Positions 27,746 through 36,735 are shown, counted from the first letter of the stretch. The stretch is 64,000 nt of DNA from Splendidivirga corallicola (GCA_030442035.1 JAUJEA010000007.1:186001-250000); one strand, 5' to 3'. Numbers and translations are program-made. The notes: generated from the letters alone by a model not told the origin.

Positions 27746-29641
27746 ATGAGTAAAATCGTTACCTCTTTTTCAGAATACCAGGATGCGTATAAACAGAGCG
27801 TTGAAAATCCGGAACAATTTTGGTCGGCAATAGCTGAAGAGTTCACCTGGCGCAGGAAATGGGATAAAACACTGGAATGGGATTTCAATAAACCTGAGGT
27901 AAAATGGTTTCAGGGGGGAAAATTGAACATTACGGAAAACTGCCTTGATAGACATCTGCCTGAACGTGCAAACCAAACAGCCATCATCTGGGAACCAAAC
28001 GACCCCAATGATGCAACAGTGAAACTGACTTATCAGGAGCTTTTTGATAAGGTCTGTCAGTTTGCCAATGTGTTGAAAAATAATGGCGCAAAAAAAGGTG
28101 ACAGAATTTGCATTTATATGCCTATGGTTCCCGAACTGGCCATTGCTGTATTGGCTTGTGCCCGTATAGGAGCAGTACATTCTGTGGTCTTTGCAGGTTT
28201 CTCCTCATCTTCTCTGGCGGGAAGGATCAACGATGCAAGCTGTAATATTGTATTGACATCAGATGGGGGCTTTCGCGGTGGGAAAACCATAGGATTGAAA
28301 AGTATTGTCGATGAGGCTTTGGAACAATGCCCTTCAGTCGAAAAAAGTATTGTATTACAAAGAACCGGTGAAGAAGTTTCAATGAAAGAGGGAAGAGATG
28401 TTTGGTGGCATGATGAATTAGCAAAAGCGAGTAATAATTGCCCTGCGGAAGAAATGGATGCCGAGGACCTACTGTTTATATTGTATACATCCGGATCTAC
28501 AGGTAAGCCCAAAGGAATGGTCCATACTTGTGGGGGTTATATGGTTTATACCAACTATACTTTTAGAACGGCATTCCAATATAAGGAACAAGAAATTTAT
28601 TGGTGTACAGCGGACGTAGGTTGGATCACAGGCCATTCATATATCGTCTATGGTCCTCTATCGACCGGGGCCACCACTTTAATGTTTGAAGGTGTTCCAT
28701 CTTATCCTGACATGGGAAGGTTCTGGCATGTTGTTGAAAAACACAAAGTAAATATCTTCTATACAGCCCCAACAGCCATCCGTGCATTGGAAAAAGCCGA
28801 TTTGAGCTTTGTCAATAAGTATGATCTTTCATCTTTGCGGGTTCTTGGAACGGTGGGGGAACCTATCAATGAAGAAGCCTGGCACTGGTACGATGAACAT
28901 ATCGGAAAAGGTAATTGTCCTATTATTGATACATGGTGGCAAACAGAAACCGGTGGTTTTATGATCTCACCAATTGCAGATGTAACGAAAACAAAACCTG
29001 CTTTTGCTACTCTACCACTGCCTGGCATACAACCAGCCGTTATGGATGCTGATGGCAAGGAACTAGATGGGAATGGTCTCGAAGGCAGACTGTGTGTAAA
29101 ATTCCCCTGGCCTTCAATGGCCAGAACGATCTATGGTGATCATGAACGTTTCAAAAACACTTATTTTTCGACGTTCCCAGGAAAGTACTTTACGGGAGAC
29201 GGTTGCAAGCGGGACGAAGACGGTTATTATCGAATTACCGGTAGAGTAGATGATGTCATCATTGTATCCGGACATAACTTGGGAACTGCAGAAATTGAAA
29301 ATGCAATAGATGAACATGAAAATGTCTGTGAAACTGCAGTGGTTGGATATCCACATGATATCAAGGGAAGTTCTATCTATGCCTATGTTACTTGTTATCA
29401 TGATCCTGAAAATGATGATACGTTAAGGAAGGAAATACTGGATTTGGTATCCAGAACAATAGGCCCCATTGCAAAACCCGAAAAAATTCAGTTTGTGTCA
29501 GGACTACCAAAAACAAGGTCTGGTAAGATCATGAGAAGGATCTTGAGAAAAATCGCTGAAAAGGATACTTCAAATTTAGGAGATACCTCAACTTTACTTG
29601 ACCCTGGTGTGGTTGAAGATATTATGCAAGGAGTATTATAA
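27746..29641 (+). CDS. acs: Acetate--CoA ligase (acetyl-CoA synthetase)
   Basis: Activates acetate to acetyl-CoA through acetyl-AMP. The 631-aa length is normal. Landmarks: the adenylation P-loop YTSGSTGKPKGMVHT near 248-262, TWWQTETGGFMI near 398-410, YFTGDGCKRDEDGYYRITGRVDDVIIVSGHNLG near 475-510, and the C-terminal KTRSGKIMRRILRK containing the catalytic lysine that is acetylated in homologues. It is monocistronic with its own terminator. Confidence 0.97.
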   Translation: MSKIVTSFSEYQDAYKQSVENPEQFWSAIAEEFTWRRKWDKTLEWDFNKPEVKWFQGGKLNITENCLDRHLPERANQTAIIWEPNDPNDATVKLTYQELFDKVCQFANVLKNNGAKKGDRICIYMPMVPELAIAVLACARIGAVHSVVFAGFSSSSLAGRINDASCNIVLTSDGGFRGGKTIGLKSIVDEALEQCPSVEKSIVLQRTGEEVSMKEGRDVWWHDELAKASNNCPAEEMDAEDLLFILYTSGSTGKPKGMVHTCGGYMVYTNYTFRTAFQYKEQEIYWCTADVGWITGHSYIVYGPLSTGATTLMFEGVPSYPDMGRFWHVVEKHKVNIFYTAPTAIRALEKADLSFVNKYDLSSLRVLGTVGEPINEEAWHWYDEHIGKGNCPIIDTWWQTETGGFMISPIADVTKTKPAFATLPLPGIQPAVMDADGKELDGNGLEGRLCVKFPWPSMARTIYGDHERFKNTYFSTFPGKYFTGDGCKRDEDGYYRITGRVDDVIIVSGHNLGTAEIENAIDEHENVCETAVVGYPHDIKGSSIYAYVTCYHDPENDDTLRKEILDLVSRTIGPIAKPEKIQFVSGLPKTRSGKIMRRILRKIAEKDTSNLGDTSTLLDPGVVEDIMQGVL

Positions 29642-29666
29642 TATATTCGATGTCCATTGCTGGAAG

Positions 29667-29705
29667 CGAGGAGTCCAAACCATTCTGGGCTTCTCGTTTT
29701 CTTTT
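29667..29705 (+). terminator. Intrinsic terminator after acs
   Basis: An 11-bp stem with two G-U pairs (29667-29677 with 29686-29696) is followed by TTTTCTTTT. It begins 26 nt after the acs stop codon. Confidence 0.7.
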
Positions 29706-29815
29706 GGATAAGTTTACACTTTTTCATTTCTGGTAGCCAGTAAAAATTTCCGGTTGTATGGACTTTTTAATGAATAAGCCACACCTTTGTAGCACTTAAT
29801 CAAAATTCAGGAACG

Positions 29816-30697
29816 TTGTTCATTATTTTTCTTCTAAAGTTACTTTCAAAGGTTCCACTTCGCTTATTGTACCTACTCTCTGATTTCATTGCTTTTGTTG
29901 CCATACATCTGGTAAAGTACCGCAAAAAGGTAGTTTTGGAGAATCTGAGGAAGTCCTTTCCGGAGAAAAAAGAAGATGAAATCTCAACCATTGCTGTTAA
30001 TTTCTATAAACATTTGGCTGATGTGGTGGTTGAAACGATCAAAGCCATCTCCATTAGCAAAGAAGAAATAACCGAACGTGTGGAGATAAGAAATCTGGAA
30101 ATTGTTGAACATTATGCTTCACAGAACCAATCGGTTCTTGTTCTGACAACCCATCAATGTAACTGGGAGTGGATGTTGCTCTCGGGATGCGTACAATTCC
30201 CTTGTGCAGTAGATGCCGTTTATCTTCCGCTGAATAACAAACGTATGGATGAATTTATGTATAAAGCCAGAAGCAGGTTCGGAGGTACACCTATTTCAGC
30301 TAAAAAAATTATTAAAGAAACCATTAGAAGAACCAGGGAAAGGACTATTGCTATCGGTATGTTGGCAGATCAGGAACCCCCTGCCATTAAAAGTCGTTAT
30401 TGGACCACCTTTTTAAATCAGGAAACAGCATTTGTACTGGGGCCCCAACAATTATCAGGTGTGGCTAAAATGCCAGTTCTTTTCATGGGTATGGAGCGAG
30501 TGAAACGAGGTTATTACCGCGTAACTATTGACAAAGTGGCGGAGCCTCCCTATGAAAAAGGAAATCATGATATACTAGAGACATATATTAAGAAGACAGA
30601 GGTGCTCATCAATGCAAACCCCTCCAACTGGCTATGGTCTCATCGAAGATGGAAAAGAAAACGACCGGTAAATATTGATCAAAATCAAATAAAGTAA
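29816..30697 (+). CDS. Lipid A biosynthesis-type lysophospholipid acyltransferase (LpxL/HtrB family)
   Basis: A 293-aa membrane-associated acyltransferase that probably adds secondary acyl chains to lipid A or a related lipid. The start is a TTG with AGGAA six bases upstream; no in-frame ATG occurs nearby. An N-terminal hydrophobic segment is followed by KVVLENLRKSFPEK, the catalytic HQCNWEW (Hx4E type) near 118-124, and ADQEPP near 186. The C-terminus has the usual WLWSHRRWKRKRP. In Bacteroidota this family also includes aminolipid/ornithine lipid enzymes, so the acceptor is open. Confidence 0.88.
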   Translation: MFIIFLLKLLSKVPLRLLYLLSDFIAFVAIHLVKYRKKVVLENLRKSFPEKKEDEISTIAVNFYKHLADVVVETIKAISISKEEITERVEIRNLEIVEHYASQNQSVLVLTTHQCNWEWMLLSGCVQFPCAVDAVYLPLNNKRMDEFMYKARSRFGGTPISAKKIIKETIRRTRERTIAIGMLADQEPPAIKSRYWTTFLNQETAFVLGPQQLSGVAKMPVLFMGMERVKRGYYRVTIDKVAEPPYEKGNHDILETYIKKTEVLINANPSNWLWSHRRWKRKRPVNIDQNQIK

Positions 30698-30865
30698 AGC
30701 AAGGAAAAACTTGTCGTGATATTGACAGAACGAAAGATTATGCCTTTATAGCTAAAATTAAGTGAAGGTATTGTGTTTTATTTTAAAAAAATATGTCCTA
30801 TATTAGCAGATGTTGTTGAGGATTAAAATTTCATTAATCCTATTTATTTTGAGTTTTTGACCTTT

Positions 30866-30900
30866 GGGGTTCAGTTAGGAGTAACTGAACCTCTTTTTTT
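30866..30900 (+). terminator. Strong intrinsic terminator
   Basis: A 12-bp stem with one G-U pair (30866-30877 with 30882-30893) and tetraloop GGAG is followed by seven T. It lies 168 nt beyond the acyltransferase stop, leaving room for a long 3' UTR or a small separate transcript (30700-30900). Confidence 0.75.
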
Positions 30901-30954
30901 GTAGTCCATTAAATTGAGCGGGAGATCTTGCTTTGGAAAAACTACACAAAAAAA

Positions 30955-31007
30955 TTACCTTCTCTATAAATTTTGAAACCCCTTTCAATAATTATAAGAG
31001 AAGGTAA
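30955..31007. repeat. Long hairpin-forming inverted repeat upstream of the AlkB-like gene
   Basis: Outer arms 30955-30965 and 30997-31007 are perfect 11-bp complements (TTACCTTCTCT/AGAGAAGGTAA). Pairing then continues through a one-base bulge and an inner TTGAAA/TTTCAA stem around a CCCC loop, using nearly all of the 53 nt. There is no terminal T-tract. It could be an operator or a structured RNA. Confidence 0.6.
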
Positions 31008-31161
31008 ATAAACAATCACAATACACATACCAAAATTGTTAAATTAAATCTAGATATGTAACCCCCTCTTTTACGGTATTTTTTTTGGATGCTTCCAATT
31101 TTTACTTACATCGTTTTTTCCTTAATTTAATGTTATTGAATTCGTCTGAAGGACCGTGGTT

Positions 31162-32229
31162 ATGTTCAAGTTCAAAGCATTAAAATATCTAAGTGTTTTC
31201 ACCATACCGGTTACCGTGATAGTCTCTTTCACAACCACCGGCCCTTTAACTTTTCTACCAATGTTATATGCATTTGGGCTCATTCCACTTCTGGAATTTA
31301 TCTTTCCCCCTGACCCTTCAAATGTTGACAAACAGGAGCAGGAAATCATGAAAAAGGAGCTTGTTTACGATTTAATACTTTATTTGATGGTTCCCATTCA
31401 GTTTGCTTTTATTGCATTTTTTCTAGTGGTGATTGATGAACCCGGACTATCTGCTATGGACGTTATCGGAAGAGTATCAGCCCTTGGCATTTTGTGCGGC
31501 GTAATTGGTATTAATGCTGCCCATGAACTGGGACACAGATCAAAGGCTTTTGAAAAATTTCTGGCCAAATCTCTTCTTCTTACTTCACTATACATGCATT
31601 TTTTTATTGAACACAATCGTGGCCATCATAGCAGGGTTTCTACTCAGGAAGATCCCGCATCGGCTAGATTTGGAGAGAATATTTACTTTTTCTGGATTAG
31701 ATCAATTGTTTTTAGTTATCTGTCGGCCTGGAAGCTGGAGGCAGCCAGATTAAAAAAGAAGGGGCTGTCAGTTTTCTCAGCTCAAAATGAAATGATTCGT
31801 TTCCAGTTGATACAAACAAGTATGCTTATGGCCATTGGGGTTTCATTCGGATGGATAACAATGTTATACTTTATTGGAGCAGCACTCATGGGAATCTTAT
31901 TGCTTGAAACAGTAAATTATATCGAGCATTATGGATTAAGGAGAAAAAAAGTCGGTGACAAACGCTATGAAAGAACTAAACCACAACACTCCTGGAATTC
32001 AAACCATATTGTTGGACGTATAATGCTTTTTGAATTATCCAGACACTCTGATCATCACTATCTGGCCAGTAAGAAGTACCAAATCCTGGACCATCATGTC
32101 GAAAGCCCTCAGATGCCTACTGGCTATCCGGGAATGATGCTTCTTTCACTGATTCCACCGCTATGGTTTTATGTTATGAACCCTCGTGCGGAAAAAGTAA
32201 ATCTGAGAAAGGAAATAGCTATTTCATAA
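31162..32229 (+). CDS. Alkane 1-monooxygenase (AlkB-like integral-membrane di-iron hydroxylase)
   Basis: A 355-aa membrane hydroxylase that should insert oxygen into terminal alkyl groups using a di-iron centre. I use the ATG at 31162, about 8 nt after GAAGGA; an in-frame GTG lies 6 nt earlier. The His boxes are present: HELGHR (121-126), EHNRGHH (150-156), NYIEHYGLRR near 255 and LSRHSDHH near 295. Several membrane helices precede and separate them. No rubredoxin or rubredoxin reductase gene is nearby, so the electron donor must be encoded elsewhere. Fatty-acid-derived substrates are also possible. Confidence 0.9.
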   Translation: MFKFKALKYLSVFTIPVTVIVSFTTTGPLTFLPMLYAFGLIPLLEFIFPPDPSNVDKQEQEIMKKELVYDLILYLMVPIQFAFIAFFLVVIDEPGLSAMDVIGRVSALGILCGVIGINAAHELGHRSKAFEKFLAKSLLLTSLYMHFFIEHNRGHHSRVSTQEDPASARFGENIYFFWIRSIVFSYLSAWKLEAARLKKKGLSVFSAQNEMIRFQLIQTSMLMAIGVSFGWITMLYFIGAALMGILLLETVNYIEHYGLRRKKVGDKRYERTKPQHSWNSNHIVGRIMLFELSRHSDHHYLASKKYQILDHHVESPQMPTGYPGMMLLSLIPPLWFYVMNPRAEKVNLRKEIAIS

Positions 32230-33013
32230 ACCAAACGGCTAGTGCATCTAACAAGGAGGTAATTTCATCCTTAAAACCTATCACTAATTGAACCCCAACA
32301 ATCGCCAGAATCAAGGGCAAATATTTAATTATAAGTCTACGTGTTCGGGTTTCTTTAAGGCCTTTTTTTGCCCAGGTGTTGTCCGGGAAGATAGTAAGAG
32401 AAGATTTGAAATGATCCTTTGCCTTGTCTAGATTTTCTTTTTCAATTTCCAGGAAACCGGCAAATGCATGTACCTCAGAATTATCCGGTGACATTTTAAG
32501 CGTTTCCTGATGAAATTTGATAGCTTCAGTTTGTTGACCAAGCCTGGCCATGGCCAGGGCCCTGTAATTTCTACTATGAACATCTTCCGGATCCAGCAAC
32601 AGGGCATTTTCGGCGCATTTTTTTGCTGTTTTATAATTGATATCCCGGAATCTTGACGGGAACAAGTATACATATGCCATGATCCTCCATATTTCATGAT
32701 CAGCAGGATTCAAATGAAGGGCACCATTCAAAATTTTGAGTGCAAGTGGGGACTCCGCATTTCTTATCAGGTTGGCAGCATGCAACTTCAATCCATAAAC
32801 ATCACGAGGATTAAGGCTCACCAATTTGCAGCTTAATTTAAGCGCTTCGGGAATCTTACCTTGCTCGCTTAAAACCAATGACAGGTTACTTAACACTTCA
32901 TAATCCTCCGGATGCTTCCCGTAAACAGATCTTAACAATTTTTCGGCATGCCTGTATTTCTGAAGGTGACAAAGCACTTCTACTCTCGATATGATGGTTT
33001 TTAGATCTTCCAA
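32219..33013 (-). CDS. TPR-repeat protein with C-terminal membrane anchor
   Basis: A 264-aa protein made of about six TPR-like helical pairs (for example AEKLLRSVYGKHPEDYEVLSNLSLVLSEQGKIPEALKL, CAENALLLDPEDVHSRNYRALAMARLGQQTEAIKF). It ends in a single hydrophobic helix (YLPLILAIVGVQLVIGF), so it is tail-anchored in the membrane. Its last codons overlap the end of the convergent AlkB-like gene by 11 nt. Probably a protein-protein scaffold; no specific role can be given. Confidence 0.85.
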   Translation of the reverse strand: MEDLKTIISRVEVLCHLQKYRHAEKLLRSVYGKHPEDYEVLSNLSLVLSEQGKIPEALKLSCKLVSLNPRDVYGLKLHAANLIRNAESPLALKILNGALHLNPADHEIWRIMAYVYLFPSRFRDINYKTAKKCAENALLLDPEDVHSRNYRALAMARLGQQTEAIKFHQETLKMSPDNSEVHAFAGFLEIEKENLDKAKDHFKSSLTIFPDNTWAKKGLKETRTRRLIIKYLPLILAIVGVQLVIGFKDEITSLLDALAVWFMK

Positions 33014-33161
33014 ACGCTAAGTAAAGTTCATTTATTAAACTTATAATATAATGATAATTTATGAAACGGACTATGCAAGGGACAGTTATTGAATCTTTCA
33101 AGGCTATTATTGTTATTTATTATTCGGAAATTTACTTTATTAATACCAAAACGCTATAACC

Positions 33162-34061
33162 ATGAAAAAACTTAACTACCTATTATTACTAACTACCTTA
33201 ATCACCTGGAGTTGTGGTTCCAATCAACAAAAACAAGAAGTGCAACAAGTGGCGGAAGAGCTGGCATCTGAAACAAAAGTCAAAATTTCCTTAGAAAAGA
33301 AATGGGAAACAGACACTACATTAACTACTAATGAATCCGTTCTTTATGATGCCGGCAATAATATCCTGTATGTTTCAAATATCAATGGTACCCCAACAGA
33401 CAAAGATGGCAATGGTTTTATCTCTCGTGTTAACCTGGATGGCACTATTGATAATTTACAATGGGTTACTGGTTTGGATGCACCTAAAGGTATGGGGATC
33501 TCAGGTGATAAGCTATATGTAACGAATATTACGGAATTGGTGGAAATTAATCTGGCTGATGGCACTATTTCCAATCGATACGAGGTTGAAGGAGCACAAT
33601 TCCTGAACGATGTAGCAGTTGCTGATGGCAATGTATATTTCTCCGACTCCAATACAAACAAAATCCACCTGTTATCCAATGGAGAAATTTCGACGTGGAT
33701 GGAAGGAGAAACCTTGAAAGCTCCCAATGGTTTACTGGTCGAAGAAGGGCATATCATGCTAGCCTCGATGGGAACCAATGATTTTAAATCTATCAATACA
33801 ACAAATAAAGAAGAACGAGTTTTGGCTGATGGCATCGGTGCCGGTGATGGAGTTGTTGCTCATCAAAACGGAAATTATATCGTTTCGAACTGGCAGGGTG
33901 AGGTATATTATATTACCAAGGAAGGCGATAAGCAACTGATTTTAAATACCAAGGAACAAAAAATTAACTCGGCTGATATCGAATATGTCAAAGAATATAA
34001 TCTGTTACTTGTTCCTACCTTCTTTAACAACACCGTGGTAGCCTATGAAGTGAAGCTGTAA
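33162..34061 (+). CDS. Lipoprotein with SMP-30/NHL-like beta-propeller
   Basis: A 299-aa lipoprotein: signal MKKLNYLLLLTTLITWSC with the lipidated Cys at 18, a Gln/Glu-rich linker to about 45, then a six-bladed-propeller-type domain. Blades show repeats such as NNILYVSNINGTPTDKDGNGFISRVNLDG, DKLYVTNITELVEINLADG and GNVYFSDSNTNKIHLLSNG. The fold matches SMP-30/gluconolactonase-like proteins. The usual enzyme metal ligands cannot be confirmed by eye, so it may be a binding protein rather than a lactonase. Confidence 0.82.
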   Translation: MKKLNYLLLLTTLITWSCGSNQQKQEVQQVAEELASETKVKISLEKKWETDTTLTTNESVLYDAGNNILYVSNINGTPTDKDGNGFISRVNLDGTIDNLQWVTGLDAPKGMGISGDKLYVTNITELVEINLADGTISNRYEVEGAQFLNDVAVADGNVYFSDSNTNKIHLLSNGEISTWMEGETLKAPNGLLVEEGHIMLASMGTNDFKSINTTNKEERVLADGIGAGDGVVAHQNGNYIVSNWQGEVYYITKEGDKQLILNTKEQKINSADIEYVKEYNLLLVPTFFNNTVVAYEVKL

Positions 34062-34149
34062 CTGGTTTAAGGCAGACGTTTTGACATGAATAGATACTCA
34101 GGCACAATTTTAGTTGTCCATAGTTAAAAAAATGACACTAAAAATATTT

Positions 34150-34157
34150 TAACTTTG
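34150..34157 (+). promoter_or_regulatory. -7 box (TAACTTTG) for the GroES-like gene
   Basis: An exact TAnnTTTG match lies 18 nt upstream of the ATG at 34176. The -33 element is weak at the expected place, so this is a partial promoter call. Confidence 0.4.
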
Positions 34158-34175
34158 GCCAATTAAAGAGATTAA

Positions 34176-34556
34176 ATGGAATTGACGAAAGATAATACTT
34201 TAAAAAATATCATTATCGTAGGTGATAGGGTATTGATCAAACCAAAAAAGATGTCTGAAAAGACCTCCACCGGTCTATACCTTCCTCCGGGAGTCCAGGA
34301 AAAGGAAAAGATACAAAGCGGCTATGTGATCAAAGCAGGTCCGGGCTATCCTATTCCAATTGCCACGGAAGAGGATGAGCCCTGGAAGGAAAAGGATGAG
34401 AAATTGAAATATGTACCTTTACAAGCCAAAGAGGGGGACTTAGCCATCTTTTTACAGAACGGGGCCTATGAGGTGATGTACAAAGGCGAGAAATATTTTA
34501 TCGTGTCACAATCATCAATATTGATGCTTGAACGGGAAGAAGATCTGTTCCACTGA
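34176..34556 (+). CDS. GroES/Cpn10-family co-chaperonin-like protein
   Basis: A 126-aa protein with the GroES fold: IIIVGDRVLIKPKKMSEKTSTGLYLPPGVQEKEKIQSGYVIKAGPG at about 12-58 and KEGDLAIFLQNGAYEV...EKYFIVSQSSILMLE in the C-terminal half. It is longer than canonical GroES (about 95 aa) because of an insert at about 60-85 rich in Glu, Lys and Pro. No groEL is adjacent. It is probably a paralogue and not the main co-chaperonin. Confidence 0.85.
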   Translation: MELTKDNTLKNIIIVGDRVLIKPKKMSEKTSTGLYLPPGVQEKEKIQSGYVIKAGPGYPIPIATEEDEPWKEKDEKLKYVPLQAKEGDLAIFLQNGAYEVMYKGEKYFIVSQSSILMLEREEDLFH

Positions 34557-34573
34557 GAATATAAAAAAAGCTT

Positions 34574-34605
34574 AAAACCTTTGATCAAAGATCAAAGGTT
34601 TTTTT
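34574..34605 (+). terminator. Intrinsic terminator after the GroES-like gene
   Basis: A perfect 12-bp stem (34574-34585 with 34591-34602, loop CAAAG) continues into a T-run. It starts 17 nt after the stop codon. Confidence 0.85.
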
Positions 34606-34689
34606 GTGTCCAATTTTTAGTGTAAAGCATAGATTGGGGCAATTTTTAATTTAAATTAAGGCCTCCAAAACTAACCAAACAATATAACC

Positions 34690-35505
34690 ATGAACATCGA
34701 TATTGAGCGCTACACAGATCTGATCTGGGCCAATATACTGGTCTATGCCCCAAAAGTTTTATTAGCACTTTTAACATTATGGATCGGTCTTAGGATCGTA
34801 GGTTGGATCATTAAACTGCTAAACAAGCAGTTGGAAGCTAAGGAAATCGATAATACCTTGAGGCCTTTTCTTCTGAATCTTCTATCATGGACTTTAAAGA
34901 TCATGCTGTTTATCAGTGTTGCTTCCATGGTGGGAATTCAAACAACCTCCTTCGTGGCAATACTGGGAGCAGCAGGCCTGGCAATAGGCCTGGCTCTGCA
35001 AGGATCTTTATCGAATTTTGCCGGAAGTGCCTTGATTATGATATTCAAGCCTTATAAGGTAGGTGATTTTATTGAGGCGCAAGGCGAGAAAGGGAGCGTA
35101 ATAGAAATTCAGATATTTTCCACCATATTGGCATCACCGGACAACAGAAAGATCATTATACCCAACGGAGCATTATCAAATGGAAATATCACCAATTATT
35201 CCGCCATGGATAAGGTACGATTGAATCTTACAATGGGGATAGCTTATGAAGATGATATAGACCGTGCTAAATCTATCTTGCTGGACATTCTGACAAGAAA
35301 TGCCAAAGTGCTTCCTGACCCTGCCCCATTTGTTGGGGTGCTAGAGCTGGCTGACAGTTCTGTGAATCTGGCTATGCGGGGATATACCACTCCTGATGAC
35401 TATTGGGACGTTTATTTTAATGTCATGGAGACCAGCAAGAAGGAACTGGATGCTAACAACATTTCAATCCCATATCCTCAAATGGATGTGCATAGCGTTA
35501 AGTAG
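34690..35505 (+). CDS. Small-conductance mechanosensitive channel (MscS family)
   Basis: A 271-aa MscS-type channel that opens under membrane tension to release solutes in osmotic downshock. Three N-terminal helices are visible, the third being the Gly/Ala-rich pore helix (FVAILGAAGLAIGLALQGSLSNFAGSALIM, about 82-111). The beta domain follows with YKVGDFIEAQGEKGSVIEIQIFSTIL and IIPNGALSNGNITNYS, then the C-terminal alpha/beta cage. Length is close to E. coli MscS (286 aa). Confidence 0.94.
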   Translation: MNIDIERYTDLIWANILVYAPKVLLALLTLWIGLRIVGWIIKLLNKQLEAKEIDNTLRPFLLNLLSWTLKIMLFISVASMVGIQTTSFVAILGAAGLAIGLALQGSLSNFAGSALIMIFKPYKVGDFIEAQGEKGSVIEIQIFSTILASPDNRKIIIPNGALSNGNITNYSAMDKVRLNLTMGIAYEDDIDRAKSILLDILTRNAKVLPDPAPFVGVLELADSSVNLAMRGYTTPDDYWDVYFNVMETSKKELDANNISIPYPQMDVHSVK

Positions 35506-35514
35506 TGATCAGAC

Positions 35515-35592
35515 TTCAGGTTTCAGGCATCAACTGGAAATAAAACCCTTTTCTCCAAATTATATTGATCCATATGATATTTGAAACCTGAA
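35515..35592. repeat. 11-bp inverted repeat between convergent genes
   Basis: Arms TTCAGGTTTCA (35515-35525) and TGAAACCTGAA (35582-35592) are exact complements separated by 56 nt. They lie between mscS and hemB, which converge, and may end transcription in both directions or be remains of a dispersed repeat. Confidence 0.55.
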
Positions 35593-35601
35593 TTCCGGAA
35601 C

Positions 35602-36570
35602 TTATTTAGAAATTTCAGCAAATTCCTTGGCGAAATAGGTCAATATAATATCCGCTCCTGCACGTTTAATGCTGAGTAAACTCTCTAACATAGTTTTTTC
35701 ACCATCAAGCCAACCCTTTTCAGCTGCGGCTTTAACCATGGCATACTCACCGCTTACATTATAGGCTGCAATGGGCAAATCGTAGTTCTCCTTTAATAAC
35801 TTGATAACATCCAGGTAGGCCAAGGCCGGTTTTACCATTAGAAAATCAGCACCTTCTTCCACATCCAGATCGGCTTCTATCAAGGCCTCGCGTTGATTCG
35901 CAGGATCCATTTGATAGGTTTTCTTATCGCCTGATTTTGGAGCTGAATCAAGGGCATCCCTGAAAGGACCATAAAATGCACTGGCATATTTAGCAGTGTA
36001 GGACATAATGGAAACATTCGTGAAACCATTTTCATCCAATACATTCCTGATGAACCCAACACGGCCGTCCATCATATCCGAAGGACCAATAATATCACTT
36101 CCTGCCTGTGCCTGTGCCAATGCCATTTTTCCTAACACCTCAAGTGTTTCATCATTAAGAATTTCACCATTCTCAACAATACCATCATGACCATCAGAAC
36201 TGTATGGATCCATTGCAACATCCGTCATCAGACAGCACTCAGGAAATTCCTTTTTTATTTGATCAATAGCTTTTAAATACAAGCCTTCCGGGTTATGGCT
36301 TTGAGAGGCATATTTATCTTTCTTGGCATCTTCAATTGCCGGGAATGGAGCAAAAGTATTGATTCCAAGTTTTAAACAACTTTCGATTTCGCCAAGCACA
36401 AGATCACTTGAATAACGATAAATACCAGGCATGGAGGAAACTTCAATTTTCTGCTGGCTACCTTCAATGATAAAAAGTGGGAAAATAAGATTTGAAACAG
36501 ACAGTTTGGTTTCTTCAACCATGGATCTTATCACGGAAGATTTCCTATTTCTTCTTGGTCTTCTTTGCAT
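35602..36570 (-). CDS. hemB: Porphobilinogen synthase (delta-aminolevulinic acid dehydratase)
   Basis: Condenses two 5-aminolevulinate molecules to porphobilinogen in haem synthesis. The 322-aa length is normal. The two Schiff-base lysines are Lys194 (SYTAKYAS) and Lys247 (MVKPALAYLD). The metal segment reads DVAMDPYSSDGHDG at 117-130: Asp/Ala replace the three zinc-binding cysteines of the E. coli-type enzyme (DVCFCEYTSHGHCG), which indicates the zinc-independent, Mg-using class. A -7 promoter box lies just upstream. Confidence 0.96.
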   Translation of the reverse strand: MQRRPRRNRKSSVIRSMVEETKLSVSNLIFPLFIIEGSQQKIEVSSMPGIYRYSSDLVLGEIESCLKLGINTFAPFPAIEDAKKDKYASQSHNPEGLYLKAIDQIKKEFPECCLMTDVAMDPYSSDGHDGIVENGEILNDETLEVLGKMALAQAQAGSDIIGPSDMMDGRVGFIRNVLDENGFTNVSIMSYTAKYASAFYGPFRDALDSAPKSGDKKTYQMDPANQREALIEADLDVEEGADFLMVKPALAYLDVIKLLKENYDLPIAAYNVSGEYAMVKAAAEKGWLDGEKTMLESLLSIKRAGADIILTYFAKEFAEISK

Positions 36571-36586
36571 GTTTGAAACGTTTGAG

Positions 36587-36594
36587 CAAAAGTA
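36587..36594 (-). promoter_or_regulatory. -7 box (TACTTTTG) for hemB
   Basis: An exact TAnnTTTG match on the minus strand lies 16 nt upstream of the hemB ATG. The -33 position holds only T-rich sequence, so confidence is limited. Confidence 0.4.
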
Positions 36595-36634
36595 GCAATT
36601 TGTCCAATGTTAAAAAATGACCCACCTTAGTTAA

Positions 36635-36669
36635 AAGGAAAAATGGTCCTAACAAGGCGTCAGGACCAT
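36635..36669 (-). terminator. Intrinsic terminator for the minus-strand hypothetical gene
   Basis: An 8-bp stem (36643-36650 with 36662-36669, arms ATGGTCCT/AGGACCAT) is followed on the minus strand by TTTTCCTTTT. It separates the 36.7-kb gene from hemB. Confidence 0.65.
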
Positions 36670-36735
36670 CGGTTAACCAAAACACTACTCCATTTTCTTT
36701 GAATATCTTTAAGGTTTAGTTTTCAATCTAATGCT

